DNA of 64,000 bases from Bacillota bacterium (GTDB taxonomy: Bacteria > Bacillota > Sulfobacillia > Sulfobacillales > Sulfobacillaceae), in NCBI GenBank assembly GCA_021784595.1, contig JAJYHT010000061.1, positions 26,063 to 90,062 on the forward strand, written 5' to 3'. The stretch's first letter is position 1. Each line of letters opens with the position of its first letter. The notes beneath the pieces are model-generated. The model was given only the letters and a program-made list of their open reading frames with translations. It did no database searches and was not told the DNA's origin. The position numbers and the translations under genes are program-made. Of this stretch, positions 53,429 through 61,142 are shown in pieces.

Positions 53429-54601
53429 ATGAATTGGGCCTCACGGATGAATATGATCCCCCCCTATTTGTTTTTTGAACTTGATCGCATCGTAGATCAA
53501 CAACGACAATTAGGACACGATGTGATAAATCTGGGCATTGGAGATCCAGATATGCCTACGCCGATTAAAGTGGTGGAAGCCATGCAAGAAGCTGTCACTA
53601 AAAATGCCAACCATCGATATCCCCATTACTTGGGCAGTATGGAATTTCGGCAATCGATCGCCCGCTGGTACGCCAAGCGTTTTGGTGTCACAGTAGACGC
53701 TGCCACCGAAGTTGTGGCCTTGATCGGCTCCAAAGAAGGCATTGCCCACCTTATTTGGGCATTTGCAGAAGTTGGTGATGTGGTATTGGTCCCCGATCCA
53801 GCTTACCCAGTCTATTACACACAAACTCTCTTAGCTGGCGCTGAGCCCTATTATGTGCCCCTTCTCGAAGAACGGGGATTTTTGCCCGATCTATCAAGTA
53901 TTCCGGACAGCGTGCTAAAAAGGGCCAAAATGTTATGGATTAACTACCCCAATAATCCTACTGGTGCAATAGCAAGCAGAGACTTTCTCAAGGAAGCTGT
54001 AGCTTTTGCAGGCGACCATGACTTGCTGCTATGCAGTGATGCCGCCTATGTGGAAATGGGGCTTGATGGCTACCGTGCGCCTAGTGTGCTAGAAATTGAC
54101 GGAGCTAAAGAAGTAGCCATTGAATTTTATTCGTTGTCCAAACCGTTTAATATGACGGGATGGCGGATAGGCGCGGCTGTTGGCAATCCACTGGCTATCA
54201 AGGCATTGGGCACACTGAAGAGCAATCTCGATTCAGGTCCCTTTACCGCGGTCCAAGATGCCGCCATAACAGGCCTGGCAAGCGAACCCGAGAAATTTTT
54301 TGAAGCCATGAACCACATGTATGAAACCCGGCGCAACATCGTTGTCAATGGACTGACTGCCATGGGCATCCAAAGTCCTCGACCTCAGGCCACCTTCTAT
54401 CTATGGTTCCGGACGCCTCACAACATGAGTTCTGCCGAAGCCGCTCGATTTTTCGTGGAACAAGCCCATGTTGCGGTGACTCCGGGAGCAGCTTATGGCC
54501 CGCATGGTGAAGGATGGCTTCGCATCTCGCTTACCACCCCTGAAATCCGTTTGTCTGAAGCGATGCACCGTATGAAGGAGGCTCTCAAGTCGATCGAGTG
54601 A
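53429..54601 (+). CDS. dapL: LL-diaminopimelate aminotransferase
   Basis: PLP enzyme that converts tetrahydrodipicolinate directly to LL-diaminopimelate, bypassing the succinylase/acetylase steps. 390 aa. PPYLFFELDRI and NLGIGDPDMPTP in the N-terminal arm, IGSKEGIAHLIWAF, INYPNNPTGA, SLSKPFNMTGWRIG with the PLP lysine. These match DapL rather than generic aspartate aminotransferases, and dapA nearby supports it. AAAGGAG upstream of ATG 53429. Confidence 0.88.
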   Translation: MNWASRMNMIPPYLFFELDRIVDQQRQLGHDVINLGIGDPDMPTPIKVVEAMQEAVTKNANHRYPHYLGSMEFRQSIARWYAKRFGVTVDAATEVVALIGSKEGIAHLIWAFAEVGDVVLVPDPAYPVYYTQTLLAGAEPYYVPLLEERGFLPDLSSIPDSVLKRAKMLWINYPNNPTGAIASRDFLKEAVAFAGDHDLLLCSDAAYVEMGLDGYRAPSVLEIDGAKEVAIEFYSLSKPFNMTGWRIGAAVGNPLAIKALGTLKSNLDSGPFTAVQDAAITGLASEPEKFFEAMNHMYETRRNIVVNGLTAMGIQSPRPQATFYLWFRTPHNMSSAEAARFFVEQAHVAVTPGAAYGPHGEGWLRISLTTPEIRLSEAMHRMKEALKSIE

Positions 54602-54640
54602 CGCGCTGCAAACATATGTGACGAGTGGAAACCCGTGAAA

Positions 54641-54693
54641 AAAGGACGTACGAAGAGGGTACCTTGACACTCTTCATGCGACCTTCTTTTTTT
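54641..54693. terminator. Terminator between dapL and rnpB
   Basis: A ~19-bp imperfect stem (54642-54660 with 54667-54685) ending in TTCTTTTTTT on the plus strand and CCTTTTTTC on the minus strand, so it can serve both flanking genes. Confidence 0.8.
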
Positions 54694-54732
54694 GATGACA
54701 ATTGATTAGGCCCATTAGAAGAATCATTATCC

Positions 54733-55087
54733 GGTGCGAGTCAGCCGATAAGCCGAGTTCTGTCGTGAACGATCATTTATCTGGGGCGTTAGTTGCCCAA
54801 CGCCTCAAGCGACCAACCCGGGAAGTCGGCGAGCAGCCTCATCCTTCCCCTATTAGGTCTTGCTGCGAGTGGGGTTTACCAAGAGCGTCAGTCACCTGAG
54901 CTCTGGTGCGCTCTTACCGCACCGTTTCATCCTTACCCCGCTATTGCGGGGCGGTTTGTTTTCTGTGGCACTTTCCTTAGGGTTTCCCCCACTGGACGTT
55001 ATCCAGCACTCTGCTCTATGCAGCTCGGACTTTCCTCAGGCATGGCCTTGCGGCACTATGCCCGCGATCGTTTAACTGGCTCGCACC
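54733..55087 (-). ncRNA. rnpB: RNase P RNA
   Basis: 355 bases. Ends GGTGCGAGCCAG and CTGACTCGCACC form helix P1. Conserved core GAGGAAAGTCCGAGCT follows P3/P4 and the ACAGAA element precedes a GC-rich helix; the 3' core AACTCGGCTTATCG closes P4. It matures tRNA 5' ends. Its promoter lies at 55098-55127. Confidence 0.96.
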
Positions 55088-55097
55088 TTGGACTCTC

Positions 55098-55127
55098 ATT
55101 ATGACTTGGATGACGGCGGCGCGTCAA
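55098..55127 (-). promoter_or_regulatory. rnpB promoter
   Basis: Minus-strand TTGACG (55127-55122), 18 bases, CATAAT (55103-55098). The predicted start falls 7-11 bases on, near the RNA 5' end at 55087. Confidence 0.75.
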
Positions 55128-55139
55128 CGCTCAAAATTA

Positions 55140-55604
55140 TTATATTTTGTTCTTTTGTTCCATCAACTGATGCATCGCGCCCACGGCCAAACGATCAGCC
55201 ATTTCGTTATAATGATTTCCAGAGTGACCTTTCACTTTAACCCATCGCACTTGGCGCTCTTTGACTAATTTCTGCATCTGCCGCCACAGATCTTGGTTTT
55301 CTACAGGTTGTCCTTTGGCGTTGCGCCATCCACGCTGGTCCCATCCTTTAAACCAATTTTGAACAAACGCATTGATGACATAGGCCGAATCGCTGTATAT
55401 TGTCACGGACGATTGAGGCGGTGTATTTTGCAATGCCTCAATTACGGCTGTCATTTCCATACGATTATTAGTAGTCGATAAGTCAGCTCCTGAAAAACTC
55501 GGGCCATTGACAAAAACTGAAGCCCATCCACCCGGCTGTCCGCCTGGAGCCTGATTATTGCTGCACGCTCCATCGGTGTAAACTTGATACTCGGTAGTGT
55601 CCAT
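55140..55604 (-). CDS. rnhA: Ribonuclease HI
   Basis: Degrades RNA in RNA-DNA hybrids. 154 aa, the compact bacterial form. Catalytic set: Asp in VYTDGACSNN, Glu in NNRMEMTAVIEAL, Asp in IYSDSAYVINA and Asp in NEMADRLA, with His in KGHSGNHYN. The basic-handle region WFKGWDQRGWRNAKGQ is present. ATG 55604. Confidence 0.96.
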   Translation of the reverse strand: MDTTEYQVYTDGACSNNQAPGGQPGGWASVFVNGPSFSGADLSTTNNRMEMTAVIEALQNTPPQSSVTIYSDSAYVINAFVQNWFKGWDQRGWRNAKGQPVENQDLWRQMQKLVKERQVRWVKVKGHSGNHYNEMADRLAVGAMHQLMEQKNKI

Positions 55605-55649
55605 AGCAAAACCTTCGCTTTCGTAGGCTAAGGGTCCGTCATACCCTCG

Positions 55650-56357
55650 CTAGTGCGGTGTTTGGGGGAGCGTGTGCCCGCCACCGTCAGATTCTGACCA
55701 ATATTGAAGCTCGTCACGGGTTTTCTGATCTTCTTCATCAGATATTGGAAATTTTAGCTTGTTCTGACGGAATTGCGTTTCCCGCCGACTGAGTTCACTC
55801 CACAATGGATCATGGTGAAATTCTCCGAGCATTTTTGCAGATGGCTCGCAGTCGGCTGCGAACAATACTCGCCATGATGCATAAATATGGCCACGCTCTT
55901 GGACGAGACTTGCTCTTTGAATGCAAGCCTGCTGCGTTTGCAGATATTTGCGTACCGTCAGTATTCCCTGAACCGGTTGAATTAAAAAAATGGGTTGGTA
56001 GGCGAGCAAATGGCGTTGCCCCAGAATGTGAAGGACAATTTCGCTTCCCATGCCTGCCACGACAATCGCATCGAATGGCGGCTCGTTTATCAAAGGCCTC
56101 AATCCATCACCGCTGCGAACCGAAATTTCCTCTCGCTCACGCTGACCGATAAGCATGGCCAACCCATTCTGGCTCGCTTCAGTGGCCATCACGATAATAC
56201 CCTGGTCCGCCAAGGCTCGACTGAGGCGTCCAGCACCGGCTCCTATATCAGCTACCCTGCGATAAGGCTGGCACCACCCATTTAACAATTGTAATCTACG
56301 CTCAAGCGGTCTGGTAATCCGTAGTCCTCTCCTGTTTCGTTCGAATAATCCGATCAT
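55650..56357 (-). CDS. trmK: tRNA (adenine(22)-N1)-methyltransferase
   Basis: 235 aa. SAM-binding VADIGAGAGRLSRAL near residue 37, VMATEASQNGL, and VVAGMGSEIVLHIL near residue 100, as in TrmK. It would methylate A22 of tRNA. The overlap with the tdk frame is 56 bases, so translation is coupled or the real start lies further in. Confidence 0.87.
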   Translation of the reverse strand: MIGLFERNRRGLRITRPLERRLQLLNGWCQPYRRVADIGAGAGRLSRALADQGIIVMATEASQNGLAMLIGQREREEISVRSGDGLRPLINEPPFDAIVVAGMGSEIVLHILGQRHLLAYQPIFLIQPVQGILTVRKYLQTQQACIQRASLVQERGHIYASWRVLFAADCEPSAKMLGEFHHDPLWSELSRRETQFRQNKLKFPISDEEDQKTRDELQYWSESDGGGHTLPQTPH

Positions 56358-56898
56358 AGCACTCTACGCAAAGTGCCGTATAATTGGTTTCGCCTACCAC
56401 CACTTGATCTGATTCGGCCGTCAAACGATGGGAAATAAATGCATCCGACTTTTTGCAAGCTGTGCAGACCGCATGCACTTTCATGACATCATCTGCTATA
56501 CACATCAAAGCGCCCATGCATCCAAACGGGTTTTCCTGATAATCCAAATCAAGCCCCGCGATGAGCACCCGCTTGCCCTCATGACGCAAGTGCTTGACAA
56601 CCTGCACCAAATCATTGGTAAAAAATTGGGCTTCATCAATAGCAATAACGTCTGCCACGGGATTGATTCGGTGCGCCAATTCCTGCGCATTGCCCTCCGG
56701 AACACCCGTCACCACCAAAGAGCCTCTCAGTCCGGCAATGCGTTGTATAATGTCGCGCGAACTGTCACGAGCCGAAAACACCGGATAAAATACATCAATG
56801 GTGAGATCCGCGATCAGTGCCCGTTCGATAAGACGCGACAACTCTTTTGATTTGCCCGAAAACATCTCGCCGGTAATCACCTTAATATTGCCAGCCAC
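56302..56898 (-). CDS. tdk: Thymidine kinase
   Basis: 198 aa, type II enzyme. P-loop ITGEMFSGKSKEL, IDEAQFF, lasso region and two zinc Cys pairs (CTACKKSDAF and CVECY). Salvages thymidine. GTG 56898 with GGAGG about 6 bases upstream. Upstream of trmK on the same strand. Confidence 0.95.
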   Translation of the reverse strand: MAGNIKVITGEMFSGKSKELSRLIERALIADLTIDVFYPVFSARDSSRDIIQRIAGLRGSLVVTGVPEGNAQELAHRINPVADVIAIDEAQFFTNDLVQVVKHLRHEGKRVLIAGLDLDYQENPFGCMGALMCIADDVMKVHAVCTACKKSDAFISHRLTAESDQVVVGETNYTALCVECYDRIIRTKQERTTDYQTA

Positions 56899-57009
56899 GA
56901 CAATCCTCCCTCAATTACTCTACCAAAAAGATTCGACGCGTCCTGCCAATTTCCTACCTAGTGAAAAATTTCCTTTAGGTTTCAAAAGACAAAACCCACA
57001 TCCAGGCAC

Positions 57010-57038
57010 TTGACTACGAGTTCATCGCCTGATAATAT
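57010..57038 (+). promoter_or_regulatory. Promoter of the tRNA array
   Basis: TTGACT (57010-57015), 17 bases, TAATAT (57033-57038), 18 bases before tRNA-Asn. Serves three tRNA genes. Confidence 0.75.
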
Positions 57039-57055
57039 GTCATCTGTCGGAACAC

Positions 57056-57131
57056 TCCTCGATAGCTCAATTGGTAGAGCACCCGGCTGTTAACCGGGTG
57101 GTTGCAGGTTCGAGTCCTGCTCGAGGAGCCA
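57056..57131 (+). tRNA. tRNA-Asn(GTT)
   Basis: Acceptor TCCTCGA/TCGAGGA, discriminator G, encoded CCA. Anticodon loop CTGTTAA gives GTT. T-loop GGTTCGAGTCC is canonical. Confidence 0.96.
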
Positions 57132-57139
57132 TTTATTTT

Positions 57140-57214
57140 GGGCCCATAGCTCAGCGGTAGAGCTGCCGGCTCATAACCGGTTGGTCGGAGGTTCGAATCC
57201 TTCTGGGCCCACCA
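57140..57214 (+). tRNA. tRNA-Met(CAT)
   Basis: Acceptor GGGCCCA/TGGGCCC, discriminator A, encoded CCA, anticodon CAT in loop CTCATAA. Acceptor pairing at the first base and the body do not look like initiator tRNA; elongator Met, or tRNA-Ile2 if the C is modified. Confidence 0.9.
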
Positions 57215-57234
57215 CCTATACCGCAAAAAATTTC

Positions 57235-57309
57235 GGGCGCGTAGCTCAGTGGTAGAGCGCTTGCTTCACACGCAAGAGGTCGGTGGTTCGATACCACCCG
57301 TGCCCACCA
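57235..57309 (+). tRNA. tRNA-Val(CAC)
   Basis: Acceptor GGGCGCG/CGTGCCC with one G-T, discriminator A, encoded CCA. Anticodon loop TTCACAC gives CAC. Confidence 0.95.
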
Positions 57310-57310
57310 T

Positions 57311-57347
57311 AAAAACCCGCAAATCATAAGGGATGGCGGGATTTTTT
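57311..57347 (+). terminator. Terminator of the tRNA array
   Basis: CCCGC/GCGGG stem flanked by A-run and T6, directly behind tRNA-Val. Confidence 0.75.
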
Positions 57348-57364
57348 ATGTCCGTGCATGGGCC

Positions 57365-57595
57365 TCATATCCGACCATAATCGGGCTTCGCTGCCGCATG
57401 CCAAACCCCCTGTCCGGTGCACACTGAGGGAGTTAAGTGGTAACAGTGCTCCGAGACCACCGGACCACCGCGAAGACGTATTATTTCGGTACATTGTGGA
57501 CAAATATAATCCAATTTTTTTATTGCATTAGATGGCAACAGCAATTCGCGGCTCTCCAAAGACCGCCACGCTATCGGCACGGCAAAAGACTGCAT
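57365..57595 (-). CDS. Short CoiA-like zinc-binding protein
   Basis: 76 aa. ATG 57595 has GGAGG 8 bases upstream. The region KKLDYICPQCTEIIRLRGGP followed by a Cys/His pair (SEHCYHL) resembles the N-terminal zinc finger of competence protein CoiA, whose nuclease domain is missing here. It might be a standalone zinc protein or a truncated CoiA. It stands next to the retropepsin-like gene and the tRNA array. Confidence 0.55.
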   Translation of the reverse strand: MQSFAVPIAWRSLESRELLLPSNAIKKLDYICPQCTEIIRLRGGPVVSEHCYHLTPSVCTGQGVWHAAAKPDYGRI

Positions 57596-57633
57596 TTTTC
57601 GCACCTCCCTGTCCGGGGAATAAACACGTTACT

Positions 57634-58602
57634 TTACTCTGGCAAATACGTGAACTGCCAAGTGTCGCGATTCTGCACGAGTTGCCCATGGCTCAGGATG
57701 TCTTGCCCGAGCAACACGACGATGCCCTCGGATCCGATCATCATATGCCCTACTCCGCCCGGCTCTGTCGCGTCATATAGCAGTGGCATCGACAGGGCAG
57801 GTCCGGGCCACACGTAGATGCTCGTCCAGAACCCCACGGTCTGGCTGCCTCCTACTCCGGTGAAGGTAGCCGTTTGGCCCGTGGCGCTACTCCCGATGGA
57901 TTGCCAGTATGATCCATTGACCATCGTATGGGTAGCTCCAGTGTCCACCATCAGGGTAATAGGACGATACGGCCCGAAGGGACTGGTGCTCGCCCAGACG
58001 GTCGCCTGGAGTTGTCCGTCAACGATCGTGCCGTGGATGCTCTCCCATCCCGACCACGGTGCCCCACTGCTCACTGTGGGCGAGGCGGTAGCCGGGGTGG
58101 TAGCGTTGGTGCTTGTCGTTGCGGATAGGCTAGGTGTGGATAAGGGTTTATCTCCCGGAGGCGTCACCGCCTGCGTCGGGTTAGGCGAGGATGTATTTTT
58201 ATGCACGGGCGCAGGCGTCACAATGCGTGGCTTTTTATGCACAGCAGCCACGGCCGCATTAAATTGGTGAAGGCTAGTGAGGTACCCTGTCAGGTATACG
58301 ACCGGTAAAGAGAGGAGCGCAGCCGCCACAATGCCGTTGCGCCGGCGCCGGGAGGAATGCTCTTCAGATTTCCCCATTGCTCGGGATGGCAAACCGTCTG
58401 CGGCCGTAAATTTAGAGGCGTTTTCCTGCGTTGCCATGGATGATTCTTGAGGTTTTTGCGTTGTGAGGCTTCGTGGCGCGTCTGGAGCGATTTGGGGTTT
58501 TGAAGCCGGTTTTGGCGCGGTCAAAAGGTACTCGCACTCCTTTTTGTGGCAAACGATCGCCTCGTCGGTGTTCGCAGCCCCGCACCGTGGACAGATTTGC
58601 AT
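57634..58602 (-). CDS. Zinc-ribbon, membrane-anchored retropepsin-like protease
   Basis: 322 aa. Order: N-terminal zinc ribbon (CPRCG and a second Cys pair, residues 4-23), low-complexity linker to ~85, basic SSRRRR stop-transfer, one TM helix (~90-110), an extracytoplasmic Pro/Ser/Thr linker (~125-185), and an aspartic-protease-like domain at ~190-322 with MVDTGATHTMVNG (Asp220) and the hydrophobic-Gly element VVLLGQDIL. This is the single-lobe retropepsin architecture (DDI1/SpoIIGA-like) and would act as a dimer outside the membrane. ATG 58602, AAAGGA 10 bases upstream. No other named function; upstream lies a ribbon-helix-helix gene on the same strand. Confidence 0.7.
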   Translation of the reverse strand: MQICPRCGAANTDEAIVCHKKECEYLLTAPKPASKPQIAPDAPRSLTTQKPQESSMATQENASKFTAADGLPSRAMGKSEEHSSRRRRNGIVAAALLSLPVVYLTGYLTSLHQFNAAVAAVHKKPRIVTPAPVHKNTSSPNPTQAVTPPGDKPLSTPSLSATTSTNATTPATASPTVSSGAPWSGWESIHGTIVDGQLQATVWASTSPFGPYRPITLMVDTGATHTMVNGSYWQSIGSSATGQTATFTGVGGSQTVGFWTSIYVWPGPALSMPLLYDATEPGGVGHMMIGSEGIVVLLGQDILSHGQLVQNRDTWQFTYLPE

Positions 58603-58653
58603 GATGTCACCGTCCTTTCTTTATTTTATGTCTTCATTGTAGCTATCTATACG

Positions 58654-58869
58654 TCAACGTTTATTTTTTATCTGGGCGGTGAATGTTTCAGTTTCCCTTT
58701 CGATGCGTTCGCACGTCTCCTCGATGGCCCGGCGAATGATGTCTTGAGCGGTGGCACGCAACCCATAGGCCTCCGACGCTAGTGCGGCCGCATGATATAC
58801 ACGGTCCTTGAGTTCTTGTGGCATACGAATGAGGATGCTCGTGGTGCCGGCTTTGTATTGGTTGGGCAT
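58654..58869 (-). CDS. Ribbon-helix-helix DNA-binding protein
   Basis: 71 aa. SILIRMPQELKDRVYHAAAL and the second helix AQDIIRRAIEETCERIE fit the CopG/Arc RHH fold, a basic tail follows. ATG 58869 with AAGGAG upstream. RHH proteins repress toxin-antitoxin or mobile-element operons. A toxin partner is not seen. It may regulate the retropepsin-like gene 51 bases downstream. Confidence 0.75.
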   Translation of the reverse strand: MPNQYKAGTTSILIRMPQELKDRVYHAAALASEAYGLRATAQDIIRRAIEETCERIERETETFTAQIKNKR

Positions 58870-59048
58870 CGTCGTTCTCCTTCCGTGGTTTTCGCTCCAT
58901 CATACGCCATCGCTATCTACCTGTAAATTATAGCTGGGGCTGTGACCTCGCTCGCGACGGACCTAAGGTGGCGGGACCCGCTACATTTTGATCGAGTCTG
59001 CCCAGGCTCATTCAATAGGAGACTACCAAAACTTAGCAGTACGAAATA

Positions 59049-59522
59049 TTAACACGTGGCAGGAAACGGGAAGGGGCATGCGGCATGATAGGCCGTGCCG
59101 GTAAATCGGGTGGGATCCGCTAAGGCGATCCGATGCCCGTAGACGCTGTTCCAATCGTCGGGCAGGCGGTGACTATTGAGAGCGAGCACTTTCGACGCGA
59201 GATTCGGGATGTGGACGTCCAGAAGAATGAGAAAGCGGGCATTATTCGCCACAAAACGTAGGCGTGCCCATTGTCGTGGGCGTGACCAACCAATCCACTG
59301 ATCCCGCGCCAGCGCAGCCTAATAGCGCGACCCACTCCTGAAATAGAACGACTCCCCGACCAATCCCCGAAATCCTAAGTAATGATGCTGGGCCATGAGT
59401 GTCCGCCAGCGTTCGCGCTCGTCCGATCGGACGAGCCGCAGAGTGAGACGGGGAGTCCAATTGGGTACCAATGTTCCTCGGAACGTTGCGGCATCTGTAT
59501 GCATGATGTCACGATAGCACAA
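59049..59522 (-). pseudogene. DruA-family (DUF4338) pseudogene
   Basis: Read across three frames the strand gives RLVRSDERERWRTLMAQHHY-LGFRGLVGES, then (shift) QEWVALLG, then (shift) RDQWIGWSRPRQWARLRFVA-NNARFLIL, VHIPNLASKVLALN and RFTGTAYHAA, all in the order of DUF4338/DruA proteins. Two frameshifts and loss of the C-terminal part make it non-functional. Family known both from Druantia defence loci and from repeated stand-alone copies. Confidence 0.75.
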
Positions 59523-59928
59523 TCGTCAAGCGCGTCCAGCCGAAAATTTCACAGATTTACGCTGCTTGCTAAATACGGACTTTGACGGGGTCTTGCCTGG
59601 GGATCTATGCAAGTCTTAAAGACCGAGATTCGTCTTTCCCTCCCTAAATGTGGGAATGGGAGGGCACGGGCGGCTCAAAGGGAGCATCCAGTTGCCTTGC
59701 GGTCTGGCCAAGAGCTTGGGAAAGATGATGCCAAAACACCCCTCCGGTTGCCATCGACCACTTGCCTTGTCCATTAACCGTAATGTGTTCACATCCACTC
59801 AGATCATCTATGGCACGCAAAATCGGTTGTGGGCCATGGTAAAACGTCAATTTGTTGGTGATGACCTTTCTAAAAAGGGGGATAAATGGAAGGCAACCCT
59901 TCCGTTAAGTAATACGCCCTGGAAACCG
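59523..59928. other. Region without a convincing gene
   Basis: A 121-codon plus frame (59650-60015) and two shorter minus frames (59616-59850) overlap here; none has a clear ribosome site or recognisable product. Possibly decayed mobile or defence DNA joined to the DruA remnant. Confidence 0.35.
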
Positions 59929-60066
59929 TCAGTCGGTCTGGCCGAAGAAACGGAAGGGAGCCCAAGGAAAAGTAACCCCTTTCCCTCCAAGACCACCCAG
60001 CGTCATAATGACTAAAGCTAAAAGGATATAGGCCAGTTTTTCACTCAGAACCCCCTCCTCTTTCAT
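59929..60066 (-). CDS. Possible small membrane peptide
   Basis: 45 codons. LSEKLAYILLALVIMTLGGL forms one hydrophobic helix, then a Gly/Pro/Phe-rich tail. ATG 60066 has only a weak upstream site, though GAGGAGG lies within the first codons. Coding is uncertain. Confidence 0.35.
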   Translation of the reverse strand: MKEEGVLSEKLAYILLALVIMTLGGLGGKGVTFPWAPFRFFGQTD

Positions 60067-60182
60067 GCCTGGATCTGGCTCAGAGTAATTCGTGAAAATT
60101 TCTAGTTATAGTTCACCCAATGATTTGTGAAGTCATACCCATTAGCGGATATACCACTGGGGTAGGCCAATAAGTGTGTGTT

Positions 60183-60455
60183 CTACGTGCCGTCACTCGT
60201 CATATGGACGGAGTAAGAATCCCAGTAGCCTAAAGGCTGATCAACAGTGGTCCCTGCATAGGCGTCAGAAAAATTAACTGGTCCGAAATCTGCAAGAGCC
60301 GAAAGCGAGCCATTTTCCATTGTGTGTTCGGTAATCCATTCAGCCGCATCGCTATCGCAGGCGTGATTCACACCCGATGGATACACGGTCGTATAGTAGC
60401 CGTTCGTCACGTCTTCAAGATAATGTTCCACTGAATTGGCGTTGGAATCGGACAT
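60183..60455 (-). pseudogene. G1-family glutamic peptidase fragment
   Basis: 90 codons. DAAEWITE and SLSALADFGPVNFSDAYAG match the C-terminal part of G1 (eqolisin) peptidases, including the AEWIxE segment that carries the catalytic Glu in the family. Signal peptide, pro-region and the N-terminal half with the catalytic Gln are missing, and the extreme C-terminus is cut at SDGT. A truncated relic. Confidence 0.6.
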
Positions 60456-60499
60456 GGTCAGTAGCGACCTGTTCTGGCGACTATACCTATAACTGTCCG

Positions 60500-60988
60500 C
60501 TAAAGAACCTTAATCATGGTCCATGAAAACTTATTGTCTTGTACTTTGATAAAACCGCTGGTCTCATACAAATGGAGTGCCACCGCATTACGCACATCCA
60601 CACTAAGCGAGAGTGCGGGACAACCACTAGCGCGAGCCTCATCCGCTAACTGAGTGAGTAACCGGCGGCCTATGCCCTGACTCCGATACTTCGGTAGCAA
60701 GGCCATAGATATTTCGGGTGTAGCGTCATTGACGAACCCGTAACCAGCGTTGTCCCGATTGAATCGCCGCATCCAAATAGCCCCACCCCAAAAGTGGCCA
60801 TCTACCGCGATGAGCGCCCGATCATTAAGAACAGGCCAGTTTTTTAGGTATTTATGGATACTCGGATGCATGAGAATTTCCCGAGACGGTGGACTTTCAT
60901 TGGCAGGCACGTATATTGCCTGATACAGCATTTCCCACAAAAACAACCTGTCCGTGTCTTGATATGGCCGGATGAAAATGTTGCTCAA
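60500..60988 (-). CDS. GNAT-family N-acetyltransferase
   Basis: 162 aa. Acetyl-CoA-binding motif A is ISMALLPKYRSQGIGRRLLTQL near residue 95 (RSQGIG), followed by ALSLSVDVRNAVALHLYETSGFIKV in part. TTG 60988 with GGGGGAG 7 bases upstream. Acceptor unknown; probably small-molecule or peptide N-acetylation. Confidence 0.85.
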   Translation of the reverse strand: MSNIFIRPYQDTDRLFLWEMLYQAIYVPANESPPSREILMHPSIHKYLKNWPVLNDRALIAVDGHFWGGAIWMRRFNRDNAGYGFVNDATPEISMALLPKYRSQGIGRRLLTQLADEARASGCPALSLSVDVRNAVALHLYETSGFIKVQDNKFSWTMIKVL

Positions 60989-61142
60989 TCGGATTCTCCC
61001 CCTCTTGGTACATGCCCTCGCCTACCCGGGTTCAAAATCTCCACACCTGCTTGTCCCCATTGATCCGCCTTCGCCACACGCGTTTGATAAAACTGCGGGT
61101 TTGCTTGTCGTCAGACTCTGTTACGCTGATCTTGTTTATTCG

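Noticed and set aside
59650..60015. 121-codon plus-strand frame
   Set aside because: No ribosome site, no motif, and overlaps minus-strand material of equal quality; not supported as a gene.
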